Assembly (NCBI GenBank): GCA_947493325.1
Contig: CANLQI010000001.1
Coordinates: 1,689,375 to 1,753,374, forward strand
Origin: an uncultured Sphingomonadaceae bacterium
Lineage (GTDB): Bacteria; Pseudomonadota; Alphaproteobacteria; Sphingomonadales; Sphingomonadaceae
Length of the DNA: 64,000 nt
Direction of reading: 5' to 3'
Shown here: positions 26,431-34,909 of the stretch, piece after piece
Layout: the number at the start of each line of letters is the position of its first letter
Numbering within the stretch: the first letter of the stretch is position 1
Translations under genes and position numbers: made by a program
Notes under the pieces: generated by a model
What the model saw: only the letters and a program-made list of their open reading frames with translations
Told to the model about the DNA's origin: nothing
Databases searched by the model: none

Positions 26431-27297
26431 TCAATCCAAAGCTCGACCCGCCACGGCATCCAGCCTGGCGAGCAGTCCTGGATCACGCGCTTCCGGCGCG
26501 GTAATCATCGCAAAATCCAGACAGGTGTCGATCGGACTCGCCTCGCGTTTCTCCGGCAATATTTCCGACAGTTTTATCACTGTCTGCCGCGCGCGGTCGC
26601 TGTTGGCCTGCATCTGCGCAATTACCGCGCTCACTTCGACCGCATCCTCGCCTTCGCGCCAGCAGTCATAGTCGGTCACCATCCCGATCAGCGCATAGGG
26701 CAGTTCCGCCTCACGTGCGAGCTTGGCCTCGGGCATGGCGGTCATGCCGATCACGTCACAGCCCCAGCTGCGATACATGTGGCTTTCCGCGCGTGATGAA
26801 AATTGCGGGCCTTCCATCGCCAAATAAGTCCCCCCGCGATGCACATCTGCCCCCGCCGCCTGTGCCGCCTGCTCTGCCAGATCGGACAGGCGCGGGCAGA
26901 CTGGATCGGCCATCGATACATGCGCCACCATGCCGCTGCCAAAAAAGCTTTTTCCCCGGTTCACCGTACGGTCGATAAACTGGTCCACCACCACGAATTT
27001 CCCGGGGGGCAATTCTTCGCGCAGCGAACCTATCGCGGAAATCGCCAGCACGTCAGTACAGCCCGCGCGTTTCAGCACATCGATATTGGCACGGGCATTC
27101 AGATCCGTTGGCGATATCCGGTGTCCCTTGCCATGACGCGGCAGGAACACGAACTTATGGCCGTTGAGCGTGCCGATGGTCAGCGCATCGGACGCCTCGC
27201 CAAACGGGCTGTCGACCCGGATTTCCTGCACGTTTTCAAGGCCCTCAATCGCATAGAGGCCAGATCCGCCGATTACGCCAATTGTCCATTCGCTCAT
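26431..27297 (-). CDS. mtnP: S-methyl-5'-thioadenosine phosphorylase
   Basis: Phosphorolyses 5'-methylthioadenosine to adenine and 5-methylthioribose-1-phosphate in methionine salvage. The 288-residue protein shows the PNP/MTAP signatures IGVIGGSGLYAI, the phosphate-binding RHGKGHRISPTDLNARANI, YLAMEGPQFSSRAES and GMTAMPEAKLAREAELPYA. It is convergent with the radical SAM gene and separated from it only by the palindromic repeat. It may also process 5'-deoxyadenosine released by radical SAM chemistry, as some relatives do; that is inference. Confidence 0.94.
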   Translation of the reverse strand: MSEWTIGVIGGSGLYAIEGLENVQEIRVDSPFGEASDALTIGTLNGHKFVFLPRHGKGHRISPTDLNARANIDVLKRAGCTDVLAISAIGSLREELPPGKFVVVDQFIDRTVNRGKSFFGSGMVAHVSMADPVCPRLSDLAEQAAQAAGADVHRGGTYLAMEGPQFSSRAESHMYRSWGCDVIGMTAMPEAKLAREAELPYALIGMVTDYDCWREGEDAVEVSAVIAQMQANSDRARQTVIKLSEILPEKREASPIDTCLDFAMITAPEARDPGLLARLDAVAGRALD

Positions 27298-28347
27298 TCA
27301 ATCGCCGCTTTCCGTTTTGATTGTACCATCGGCACCCATCGCCGTAATCCATTCGCGGATTAACGCAACACCTTCATCGTGCACAATCGAACGCCCGAGT
27401 TCAGGCATGGCGATGCCGGGGTCGGTGCTGTCCATGCGATAGGTGAAGATGGAGGCATCGGCATCGCCCGGCGCAATCGCAAATTCACGCCCGCCGCTGC
27501 CGCGCCCCGCCGCAACCGGGCGCTTGCCGATGCCCAATGACACTTTACCCGTTTCCTCAAACCCCAGGAAAAGACCGGAATTGCTCGCCGGTCCGTCACG
27601 CGTATGGCAATGTGCGCAATTGATGTCGAGATAGGCCCGCGCACGGCTGTCCAGCGATGCATGTGTGTCGGCATAGTCCGGCATGACGCCAGACACGGCC
27701 ACATCCTGCGCCAGCCAGCCCCGCGCTTTCCACGCATCTATCTGCGCGCCATCATCCATGTTGCGCAATTTCGGGCCAATCGGTGTAATTTCGCCTTTCA
27801 GCGCATGGCATCCCTTGCACTGGTTCATATTCGGCACGGCATAGCTGATATCGCGCTTTGCGCCGGATGGACCGATAAAGCTGACCGGCAAACGCCTGCC
27901 CGCGACCTTCAAGGATGCATCACGTCCGTCCGCGTCCCAGATATAAGGCAATGCCACCCAGCCATCGGCGCGGTGCAATAGCACGCGCGTTTCAATGAGT
28001 TCGATACCCTCGCCGCGATCATAACCAAAGCTTTTGATAAGCGCGCTGCCCACCGGGAAAATCAGCTCGCCATTGTCGCCGGTCTTTGCGCTTTTGCCCG
28101 CCGGGATATAGGCAAAACGCTGTTTCAGCGCATAGTCGCTAAACAGAGGCGCGTTGAGCGTGTATGGCTGTACCGAAGCCACGGGGCTTTGCGCTTCCGC
28201 ATCGGCAAAAAATCCGAACTCGGAAAGTTTGCGCGGTTTTGTGTCGCTCACAATCGCGGCATCATTCACATGCGCTGCGGGCGGCGATGCCAGTGCGGCA
28301 CCGACAAACACGACAAAAGCAGCCAGAAGAACCAGCAACCGCGTCAC
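27298..28347 (-). CDS. Diheme c-type cytochrome of the SO2930/HNE_0200 family
   Basis: A periplasmic protein with a signal peptide (MTRLLVLLAAFVVFVGAALA) and two haem-attachment motifs, CKGCH (177-181) and CAHCH (244-248). It belongs to the family (TIGR03806) that is nearly always found next to a parallel beta-helix protein (TIGR03805), which is so here. Start is GTG 28347, overlapping the beta-helix stop in a GTGA, so it is translationally coupled. Role unknown; an electron-transfer partner for, or accessory to, the beta-helix protein is likely. Confidence 0.88.
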   Translation of the reverse strand: MTRLLVLLAAFVVFVGAALASPPAAHVNDAAIVSDTKPRKLSEFGFFADAEAQSPVASVQPYTLNAPLFSDYALKQRFAYIPAGKSAKTGDNGELIFPVGSALIKSFGYDRGEGIELIETRVLLHRADGWVALPYIWDADGRDASLKVAGRRLPVSFIGPSGAKRDISYAVPNMNQCKGCHALKGEITPIGPKLRNMDDGAQIDAWKARGWLAQDVAVSGVMPDYADTHASLDSRARAYLDINCAHCHTRDGPASNSGLFLGFEETGKVSLGIGKRPVAAGRGSGGREFAIAPGDADASIFTYRMDSTDPGIAMPELGRSIVHDEGVALIREWITAMGADGTIKTESGD

Positions 28348-29546
28348 TTGATCGCGGCCTCCATCGCTGCGGGCAGGGTGATGACGGGTAAGACCGGGGC
28401 CGCATCACCTTCCAGCGTAACCACATCCGGTTTCGCCTGCTCCAGCGGCGCATCGGGCGCCGCGAGGCCCAGCGTCAGTACCGGCACCGCATCGCTGCTC
28501 GCAATGTCCTCACCCGAACCATCCCACAGGATCGGAGGTATGGAACCGCCCATCGCCGCCGCTGCCTGGTCCAGTCCGCGATAGCCGGGATTATATCCAG
28601 CCCTGCCATGTTCATTACCGCTGATCCGCACTTTTTGCGGCGTTGGCTGGTAATTTTCATCTTCCAGCGGAAACCGGTATCCGGTGATAATGATATTGGA
28701 GGTGGCATTGTCACGCAGCACATTGTCAAAAATCTCGACATTGCTGTTGGCCATCACCATAACACCCGTGCCCGCCGGTACGCTGGCGACGATATTGCCC
28801 TTGGGCGCAAAGTTCGGCGTATCATTCATCATGACGACATTTTTAAAGACACGCACATTGCGTCCGCCCTGTTGCGGCAGGTTGGGCAGGTCGAACACCA
28901 GCACGCCGCCCGTATTAAGCATTGCCACATTGCTGTGCACATCAGCATCATAGCTGTTTTCGATCTCTATACCCGCGACATTATACATTGCCACGCTGCC
29001 CCGCACGATGATATTGCGCGACTGGCCCACATAGATACCCGCATCCGACGCGCCTTTAGTGACTGCCCTGTCGATCAGGACATTTTCCGATTCCACTGGG
29101 TAAATGCCGTAAGCGCCATTGGTTTCTTTCGGCCCGCCGGTCCATTCCACGCGCACATTGTAATAGACGATATTGTCCGCACCTTTGGATTTGATACCGT
29201 CACCGCGCGTGTCCTCCACCGCGAAATCGCGCAGCACCACATTGTCCGACGTGACCAGCAACCCTTCGCCCGCGCCCTGTTGACCCTTGAAACTCAGCAC
29301 CGATTTACCCGGCCCCGCGCCACGTACGGTGACATTGTCAATATCAAGCGACAATCCGTCAGTCAGGTCGAACCGGCCCTCGCCCAGCACCACTGCATCG
29401 CCCGGCTCTGCAAGTATCAATGCTTCCTGTAGCCGCTCCTGTGCATCTTCGCCAGGTGCCACCGTTATATCTTTGGCATATAGAGGCTGGGCCATCACGG
29501 CCATGGCTGCGCCCGCTGTCAGTGCACCTTTTAAAATGCTATGCAT
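28344..29546 (-). CDS. Exported parallel beta-helix protein (TIGR03805 type)
   Basis: A 400-residue secreted protein with signal peptide MHSILKGALTAGAAMAVMAQPLYA and a long right-handed beta-helix built of repeated N-V-x-V/I-x-x-N turns (DNIVYYNVRVEWTGG, SENVLIDRAV, RNIIVRGSVAMYNVAGIEIENS, SNVEIFDNVLRDN). Such helices usually bind or cleave polysaccharide, but no catalytic site is evident. ATG 29546 has an AGGGAG site; the longer frame does not. It is cotranscribed with the diheme cytochrome, its usual partner. Confidence 0.86.
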   Translation of the reverse strand: MHSILKGALTAGAAMAVMAQPLYAKDITVAPGEDAQERLQEALILAEPGDAVVLGEGRFDLTDGLSLDIDNVTVRGAGPGKSVLSFKGQQGAGEGLLVTSDNVVLRDFAVEDTRGDGIKSKGADNIVYYNVRVEWTGGPKETNGAYGIYPVESENVLIDRAVTKGASDAGIYVGQSRNIIVRGSVAMYNVAGIEIENSYDADVHSNVAMLNTGGVLVFDLPNLPQQGGRNVRVFKNVVMMNDTPNFAPKGNIVASVPAGTGVMVMANSNVEIFDNVLRDNATSNIIITGYRFPLEDENYQPTPQKVRISGNEHGRAGYNPGYRGLDQAAAAMGGSIPPILWDGSGEDIASSDAVPVLTLGLAAPDAPLEQAKPDVVTLEGDAAPVLPVITLPAAMEAAIK

Positions 29547-29648
29547 CAAACCGCTCCCTTGATTATTTTTGTGGCCGCGTAACCATGCGTTCATTCGCCG
29601 CGTATTACAGATAAGCTATACCGTAATTTCGATAAGGACAATGCCCGC

Positions 29649-30077
29649 ATGCTGAAACATATATTCCCCGCCGGTTTTGCCGTGGCCGCCATGATGGCCG
29701 TATCCACGCCTGCCGCCGCCAAGGCTCCGGTCGAGGGCCGATGGGTCACGCAGGACAAGGATGCGATTATCGAAATCAAACCATGTGGCACATCCATATG
29801 CGGCCGGATTATACGCTTTTTGGTCGCACCGCCTGTGCGGAACCCGAAAGATACCAACAACCCGAACAAGAAACTGCGCAGCCGCCCGATCATGGGCATG
29901 GCGGTACTGAGCGGGTTCAGGGCCGAGAAAAATGGCCGTTATCGCGGAAAAGTCTATGACCCCAAATCAGGGAAGACCTATAAATCGTTTCTGAAACTCA
30001 ACCCCAATGGCACACTTAAAATGCAGGGCTGTATCGGTCCGTTCTGTCAGACCCAGACATGGCGGCGGGCGAAGTAA
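29649..30077 (+). CDS. DUF2147 secreted protein
   Basis: A 142-residue periplasmic or secreted protein: signal peptide to about residue 24 (VSTPAAA), then the DUF2147 pattern VEGRWVTQDKDAIIEIKPCGTSICGRI, with GKVYDPKSGKTYKSFLKLNPNGTLKMQGCIGPFCQTQTWRR at the end. The cysteines probably form two disulfides. DUF2147 is a lipocalin-like beta fold of unknown function. It is divergent from the beta-helix gene and followed by a large perfect inverted repeat. Confidence 0.88.
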   Translation: MLKHIFPAGFAVAAMMAVSTPAAAKAPVEGRWVTQDKDAIIEIKPCGTSICGRIIRFLVAPPVRNPKDTNNPNKKLRSRPIMGMAVLSGFRAEKNGRYRGKVYDPKSGKTYKSFLKLNPNGTLKMQGCIGPFCQTQTWRRAK

Positions 30078-30160
30078 GGCAATAGTGAAATGACAATATA
30101 GTTTTGCGTTGAAGCGCGCGGTATGGATATTTTCTTTATCTGTTCGCTCACGCTCACGTT

Positions 30161-30251
30161 GCGGCACCGGCCCTCTCCCCCTCCCAACCTCCCGATAGTG
30201 TAATACCACTAGTATATCGGGAGGTTGGGAGGGGGAGAGGGCCGGTGCCGC
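30161..30251. repeat. Perfect 37-bp inverted repeat
   Basis: Arms 30161-30197 and 30215-30251 are exactly complementary over 37 bases, with a 17-base loop. The arms are rich in C/T on one side (ccctctccccctcccaacc) and G/A on the other. It lies between convergent DUF2147 and tetR genes. It could be a MITE-like element or a very strong bidirectional terminator. Confidence 0.9.
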
Positions 30252-30334
30252 GTTCCCGCAGGCTTTTCGCGCAAGCGAAAAACAGCCGTGAGGGATAAGA
30301 AACCGCCGCGCACTAACGCATCGGGCAAGAACTA

Positions 30335-30970
30335 TTACGCCAATATTCCGGCCATAATGATATCAATGGTATGCTGGCGATATGCATCGCGCATAGCCTC
30401 TGTCACGCCTTCCTGATCGTAACAATGGCGCAGCACCAATCGCGCCGAGAAAAACCGGTCGGCCGCGCCTGTCACCGTGAAATAGAAAAGCTGCGGATCA
30501 ATATCACGGAACACACCGCTTTTGACACCCTCGCTGATAAGTGTGTCGTAAATACCCGAAATAGGGCGCAAGTATTTCTCTGCGATATCCTTGGCATCCT
30601 TGGGCGAGGCATCACGCACCATCCGCATCAGCAGGCGGTTGAGATAGGGATAATTATAATAGGTATCGATTACCGCGCCGATATGCAGGCGGATCTTGTC
30701 CTCCGGCGTCATATCTTTTGCCACCAGTGCGTCCAGCCCGGCAATAATATTATGCATGTCACGCTCCAGCAGCGCGAGCATCAAGCCCTGTTTATTGCCA
30801 AAATAATATTTGACCAATGCGCTGTTGAGACCCGCCCGCAGCGAAAGTTCGCTTAGCGATATATCCACCGTGTCACCATCGCGCATGATCATGCTCGCGG
30901 CTTCGAGCAGTTGTGCGCGCGCGCCTTCCTGCGCGGTATCTTTTTTCGTGCTATTTTCCGTTACGGCCAA
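30335..30970 (-). CDS. TetR-family repressor of the acyl-CoA gene set
   Basis: A 211-residue TetR-type regulator. The N-terminal helix-turn-helix covers ARAQLLEAASMIMRDG to LSLRAGLNSALVKYYFGNKQGLM; the rest is an all-helical ligand domain. The start is TTG 30970, supported by a GGGGAG Shine-Dalgarno six bases upstream; no ATG precedes the DNA-binding helix. An 18-bp palindromic operator lies 60 bases upstream, and near-identical copies lie before the thiolase and acyl-CoA synthetase genes, so it probably represses itself and these genes until an acyl-CoA accumulates. Confidence 0.87.
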   Translation of the reverse strand: MAVTENSTKKDTAQEGARAQLLEAASMIMRDGDTVDISLSELSLRAGLNSALVKYYFGNKQGLMLALLERDMHNIIAGLDALVAKDMTPEDKIRLHIGAVIDTYYNYPYLNRLLMRMVRDASPKDAKDIAEKYLRPISGIYDTLISEGVKSGVFRDIDPQLFYFTVTGAADRFFSARLVLRHCYDQEGVTEAMRDAYRQHTIDIIMAGILA

Positions 30971-31030
30971 CTGCCACTCCCCTCATATTACAGTATATAG
31001 TGGCGGTTAAATCCTGCCTAGTCAATGCAT

Positions 31031-31048
31031 CTTAAACGCGCGGTTAAA
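31031..31048. promoter_or_regulatory. TetR operator copy 1 (upstream of tetR)
   Basis: CTTAAAC-GCGC-GGTTAAA, 18 bp, matching the shared pattern TTTAAYC-N4-GRTTAAA with two deviations in the left arm. An extra GGTTAAA half site is at 31005-31011. It lies 60 bases before the TTG start of the regulator. Confidence 0.65.
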
Positions 31049-31062
31049 CCGGCTTGCATGCA

Positions 31063-31845
31063 TTACCGCGGCGCCATGCGGATGCCGCCGTCCAGCCGGA
31101 CATCCTCACCATTGAAATAGCCGGTTTCGATCATGCACAGCGCCAGCTTTGCATATTCAGGCGGCTGACCAAGGCGCGCAGGGTGCGGCACCATCGCGCC
31201 CAGTGCTTCGCGCACATGATCCGGCGCTCCGGCGAGCAATGGCGTGTCGAAAATACCCGGCAGGATTGTGTTGACGCGAATGCCTTCGCGCGACAGATCG
31301 CGGGCAATGGGGAGCGTCATGCCGACCACGCCGCCTTTCGATGCGCTATAGGCCGCCTGCCCGATCTGGCCATCCTCCGCCGCCACCGATGCCGTGTTGA
31401 CCATCGCGCCGCGATCACCGCATTCCAATGGGTCGAGTGTCAGCATGCCCGCCGCGGACTTGGCGATACAGCGGAATGTGCCGATCAGATTGACCTGAAT
31501 AACCGTGTTGAATGCATCGAGCGGATAATGTTTGATCGAGCCGTCTTCTTTGGATCGGCTCGCGGTTTTCATCGCCCCGCCAATGCCTGCGCAGTTGACC
31601 AATATGCGTTCCTGCCCATGTGCCTCGCGTGCCTTGGCAAAGCCGGCATCGACGCTGTCATCGTCGGTCACATTCACTTCGCAGAAAACACCGCCCAGTT
31701 CAGCGGCCAGCGCCTCGCCTTTTTCCGCGTTCAGGTCAAACAGTGCGACTTTCACACCTTTTGCCGCGAGTGCCGTGGCCGTTGCCGCCCCCAGCCCCGA
31801 TGCGCCGCCGGTAACCACTGCCGATATTGATGAATCCAGTTTCAT
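31063..31845 (-). CDS. Short-chain dehydrogenase, 3-hydroxyacyl-CoA dehydrogenase type
   Basis: A 260-residue classical SDR. The NAD site is [13 protein letters not shown], the NNAG-like strand VNCAGIG, and the catalytic Tyr/Lys [10 protein letters not shown]. The long [19 protein letters not shown] insertion and overall pattern resemble HSD17B10/type 2 3-hydroxyacyl-CoA dehydrogenases, which oxidise the beta-hydroxyl of acyl-CoAs. Its position between tetR and a thiolase supports a beta-oxidation role. Substrate length or branching is not deducible. Confidence 0.87.
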   Translation of the reverse strand: MKLDSSISAVVTGGASGLGAATATALAAKGVKVALFDLNAEKGEALAAELGGVFCEVNVTDDDSVDAGFAKAREAHGQERILVNCAGIGGAMKTASRSKEDGSIKHYPLDAFNTVIQVNLIGTFRCIAKSAAGMLTLDPLECGDRGAMVNTASVAAEDGQIGQAAYSASKGGVVGMTLPIARDLSREGIRVNTILPGIFDTPLLAGAPDHVREALGAMVPHPARLGQPPEYAKLALCMIETGYFNGEDVRLDGGIRMAPR

Positions 31846-31862
31846 GATTTTTTCCTCAGCTT

Positions 31863-31945
31863 AAAATCCGTTAGTCCTGAGCCTGTCGAAGGACGCCCCG
31901 TTTCTTGATACACGCACTTCGGCAGGCTCAGCGCTAACGGATTTT
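31863..31945. repeat. Dispersed palindromic repeat, family C
   Basis: Outer arms AAAATCCGTTAG (31863-31874) and CTAACGGATTTT (31934-31945) are perfect complements; inner arms tgagcctgtcgaagg and cttcggcaggctca pair as well. It fills the gap between thiolase and SDR genes, ending two bases before the thiolase stop. Confidence 0.8.
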
Positions 31946-31947
31946 GG

Positions 31948-33120
31948 TTATCCCAAACGCTCGATAATCGTGACATTGGCCTGACCACCGCCTTCGCACA
32001 TGGTTTGCAGGCCGTATCTGCCGCCGCGTGTTTCCAGCGCATTGACGAGAGTGGCCATCAGCTTTGTGCCTGACGCGCCCAGCGGATGGCCGAGCGCAAT
32101 CGCGCCGCCATGTACGTTGAGCTTTATGTGGTCACCGCCTGTATGCCGCATCCATGCCAGCGGCACAGGGGCGAAGGCTTCATTGACTTCGTACAGATCG
32201 ATATCGCCGATTTGCATGCCCGCGCGTTGTAACGCGCGCTCCGTGGCAAATAAAGGTTCTTCCAGCATGATGACCGGATCACCCGCTGTCACGGTCAGAT
32301 TATGGATACGCGCACGCGGGATGAGACCATGGTCTTTCAGCGCCTGCTCGCTGACCACCAGCACGGCGGAAGAGCCATCGCATATCTGGCTGGCATTGGC
32401 CGCCGTGATCGTGCCGCCTTCCTGCAGCAATTTAACGCTGCCAATGCTTTCCATGCTGGCGTCAAAGCGGATGCCCTCATCGGCTATATGCATCTCACGG
32501 CCTTCGGGAATCTCGATTTCCACGGGCACGATTTCATTGTCAAAATGCCCGGCTTCGCTCGCGGCAATCGCGCGTTTATGACTTTCCAGCGCATAGGCGT
32601 CCAGGTCATTGCGGTTCAGACCATATTTTTTCGCCATCATTTCCGCACCCATAAACTGGCTGAACTGGATGCCGGGATAGGCCTGCTCCAGACGCGGGCT
32701 TTTGTTGGTGCCCATATCGGCTTTTTTGAACAGGATTGCGGTCGACCCCATGGGTACGCGCGTCATGCTTTCTATACCATGTGCCAGCACGATATCCTGC
32801 GTCCCGCTCATCACCGCCTGCGCCGCAAACTGGATCGATTGCTGCGAAGAGCCACACTGACGGTCGATCGATACCGAAGGAATACTGTCAGGCAGTTTCG
32901 ATGCCAGCACGGCGTTGCGCCCGACATCACCCGACTGCTCGCCGCCCTGTATCACGCAGCCGGTAATGACGTCCTCGATTGCCGCCGGGTCGAAATCATT
33001 GCGATCCGCAATCGCATCCAGCGTCGCCGCGCCCAGATCCACCGGATGCACACCGGCAAGCCGGCCACCCCGCCTACCGCCCGCTGTCCGCACCGCATCA
33101 ACAATATAGGCTGCGCCCAT
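31948..33120 (-). CDS. Acetyl-CoA C-acyltransferase (thiolase)
   Basis: A 390-residue thiolase that cleaves 3-oxoacyl-CoA to a shortened acyl-CoA and acetyl-CoA. The nucleophile cysteine is in IDRQCGSSQQSIQ, the NEAF motif is YEVNEAFAPVPLAW, the histidine site is GGAIALGHPLGASG, and the second cysteine is in MCEGGGQANVT. Length is normal. A perfect copy of the TetR operator lies 23 bases upstream of its ATG, so it is likely the most tightly controlled gene of the set. Confidence 0.93.
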   Translation of the reverse strand: MGAAYIVDAVRTAGGRRGGRLAGVHPVDLGAATLDAIADRNDFDPAAIEDVITGCVIQGGEQSGDVGRNAVLASKLPDSIPSVSIDRQCGSSQQSIQFAAQAVMSGTQDIVLAHGIESMTRVPMGSTAILFKKADMGTNKSPRLEQAYPGIQFSQFMGAEMMAKKYGLNRNDLDAYALESHKRAIAASEAGHFDNEIVPVEIEIPEGREMHIADEGIRFDASMESIGSVKLLQEGGTITAANASQICDGSSAVLVVSEQALKDHGLIPRARIHNLTVTAGDPVIMLEEPLFATERALQRAGMQIGDIDLYEVNEAFAPVPLAWMRHTGGDHIKLNVHGGAIALGHPLGASGTKLMATLVNALETRGGRYGLQTMCEGGGQANVTIIERLG

Positions 33121-33142
33121 GACTCGCCCTCCATTTTTTTGG

Positions 33143-33160
33143 TTTAATCGTTTGATTAAA
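33143..33160. promoter_or_regulatory. TetR operator copy 2 (upstream of thiolase)
   Basis: TTTAATCGTTTGATTAAA: two perfect 7-bp arms (TTTAATC/GATTAAA) around a 4-base spacer, 23 bases before the thiolase start, where a bound repressor would cover the promoter or transcription start. This is the best-matching copy of the pattern found three times in the region. Confidence 0.75.
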
Positions 33161-33205
33161 TTATGTGCGGGAGTGGGTCAATGGGGGAGATTCATAACGC
33201 GCCGT

Positions 33206-33288
33206 GCTCCTGCGAAAGCAGGAGCCCAGAGCTACATTATGCAGCAGTTGTACCTGACCGCTCTGGATTCCTGCTTTCGCAGGAATAC
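33206..33288. repeat. Dispersed palindromic repeat, family A (copy 2)
   Basis: Same outer sequences as the element at 21370-21440 (gctcctgcgaaagcaggagcc at left, ggattcctgctttcgcagga at right) with a different middle. It lies between the aldehyde dehydrogenase and thiolase genes. Confidence 0.8.
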
Positions 33289-33296
33289 TACAGGCT

Positions 33297-34727
33297 TCAC
33301 ACCGGCACATTATCCCTTTTCACCGTAATCACCTGCGGATAGGTGAATTCGGTGAGGCCTTCCTTGCCGTATTCCGCGCCAAAGCCCGACTGTTTGTGCC
33401 CGCCGAAGGGCGCAAATGGCGACAGGTGCAGATATTCATTGACCCACACCGTGCCCGTCTCAAGCTGCTCGGCAACTTCCACGCCCTTGTCGGGATCGGC
33501 GGTCCAGACTGCACCGGCCAGGCCATATTCGCTGGCGTTGGCGCGTGCGATCGCTTCTTCGGTCGTCGAAAATTTCATCAGCGGCATAACCGGGCCGAAC
33601 TGTTCTTCGGCCACAATCCGCGCATCTTCGGGCGGGTTGTCGAGGATGGTGACTGGCACATAGTAACCGGGAATATCATCCTGCTTCCCTTCTCCGCCAA
33701 CCAAAAATTTATAGCCATTATCTTTCGCATCCTGAATAAGCTCCAGTACGCGTTCATACTGCTTTTTGTTTTGAATCGGCCCGACAGCGGTGCCCTGCTG
33801 CGACCCATCACCGACTTTCACGGTTTTTGCATATTCGGCGATCGCGGCGGACAGCTCGTCGTAAATATCCTCATGGATATAAACGCGCTTGGCCGCAATG
33901 CACACCTGCCCTGCATTCATAAAGCTTGACCAGAACAGCTGCTCAGCCACTTTTTCGACATTGGCATCGGGCAGTACGATCGAGGCGTCATTGCCGCCGA
34001 GTTCGAGGGTGATGCGCTTCAGGTCTTTCGCCGCGCCCGCCATGATATGCTTGCCGGTCGCGGTTGAGCCAGTAAACGTTATTTTGTCGATATCTGGATG
34101 CGCAGTAATCATCGGCCCCAGATCATCTTCGCCGGTGATGATATTGACCACGCCTGCGGGGACTTTATCTGCAATCAGCTCCGCCAAACGCAATGTCGCC
34201 AGCGGCGTAAATGGCGAAGGTTTGAGCACGATGGTGCAGCCCGACAGCATCGCGGGCACGATTTTCTGCACTGCCATCGATACCGGGAAATTCCACGGCA
34301 CAATGCCGCCCACCACGCCAACGGGTACACGGCGTGTGCGGCTCAGGCGTTTTTCGCTATCCTCGGTAATTTCATCATCCAGCGTCAGTGTAGACTGCGC
34401 CGCCGCCATGCCAGCCGCGCCGAAAATCTCGCCCTTGGCCTGCGCATGCGGCTTGCCCTGCTCGCTGGTGAGCAGGCGGTACAGTTCGTCGGCATTTTCC
34501 TTGATCGTGGCGGACACCGCCATGACAGCGGCACGGCGCTCTTCCACGGGCGTTTTCGACCATGTCTTGAAAGCAGCACGTGCAGCAGAAACAGCAGTAT
34601 CAAGTTCATCCTGTCCGCAGGCAGGCACCTGTCCGATGACTTCTTCATTGGCTGGATTGACGACATCGAGCCATTCACCGGTATCCACCATTTCGCCGTT
34701 AATCAGGTTCTTATACTGCGTCACCAT
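33297..34727 (-). CDS. NAD(P)-dependent aldehyde dehydrogenase
   Basis: A 476-residue ALDH-superfamily enzyme oxidising an aldehyde to the acid. The catalytic glutamate is in ITLELGGNDA and the catalytic cysteine in NAGQVCIAAKR; the cofactor loop FTGSTATGK and the EEQFGPVMPLMKF segment are present. It begins at ATG 34727 with an AGGAAG site eight bases upstream. It lies downstream of the acyl-CoA synthetase on the same strand, so the pair could turn an aldehyde to an acid and then its CoA ester. The natural substrate is unknown. Confidence 0.92.
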   Translation of the reverse strand: MVTQYKNLINGEMVDTGEWLDVVNPANEEVIGQVPACGQDELDTAVSAARAAFKTWSKTPVEERRAAVMAVSATIKENADELYRLLTSEQGKPHAQAKGEIFGAAGMAAAQSTLTLDDEITEDSEKRLSRTRRVPVGVVGGIVPWNFPVSMAVQKIVPAMLSGCTIVLKPSPFTPLATLRLAELIADKVPAGVVNIITGEDDLGPMITAHPDIDKITFTGSTATGKHIMAGAAKDLKRITLELGGNDASIVLPDANVEKVAEQLFWSSFMNAGQVCIAAKRVYIHEDIYDELSAAIAEYAKTVKVGDGSQQGTAVGPIQNKKQYERVLELIQDAKDNGYKFLVGGEGKQDDIPGYYVPVTILDNPPEDARIVAEEQFGPVMPLMKFSTTEEAIARANASEYGLAGAVWTADPDKGVEVAEQLETGTVWVNEYLHLSPFAPFGGHKQSGFGAEYGKEGLTEFTYPQVITVKRDNVPV

Positions 34728-34804
34728 ATCTGCTTCCTTTTTGGTTTATCTGTCTATCAAGATGGGCGCTTGGTGCATAATTGCAATTGCCAGCCCTCTC
34801 TTAT

Positions 34805-34882
34805 CGTCATTCCCGCGAAGGCGGGAATCTCCATCAATCAAGCGTTAGGTTGCAGGCGATTCCCGCCTTCGCGGGAATGACG
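34805..34882. repeat. Dispersed palindromic repeat, family D (copy 1)
   Basis: cgtcattcccgcgaaggcgg at the left is complementary to ccgccttcgcgggaatgacg at the right, giving 20-plus-bp arms around a central loop. The arms themselves contain a small hairpin (ttcccgc-gaag-gcgggaa). This type of element is common in sphingomonad genomes; a degenerate relative is at 45246-45340. Confidence 0.85.
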
Positions 34883-34909
34883 ATGATGGTTGGTAGAACG
34901 TCTGAAAAA

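Noticed and set aside
34805-34882. CRISPR-like repeats among the dispersed palindromes
   Set aside because: Copies are single, kilobases apart and self-complementary; there are no regular spacers and no cas genes.
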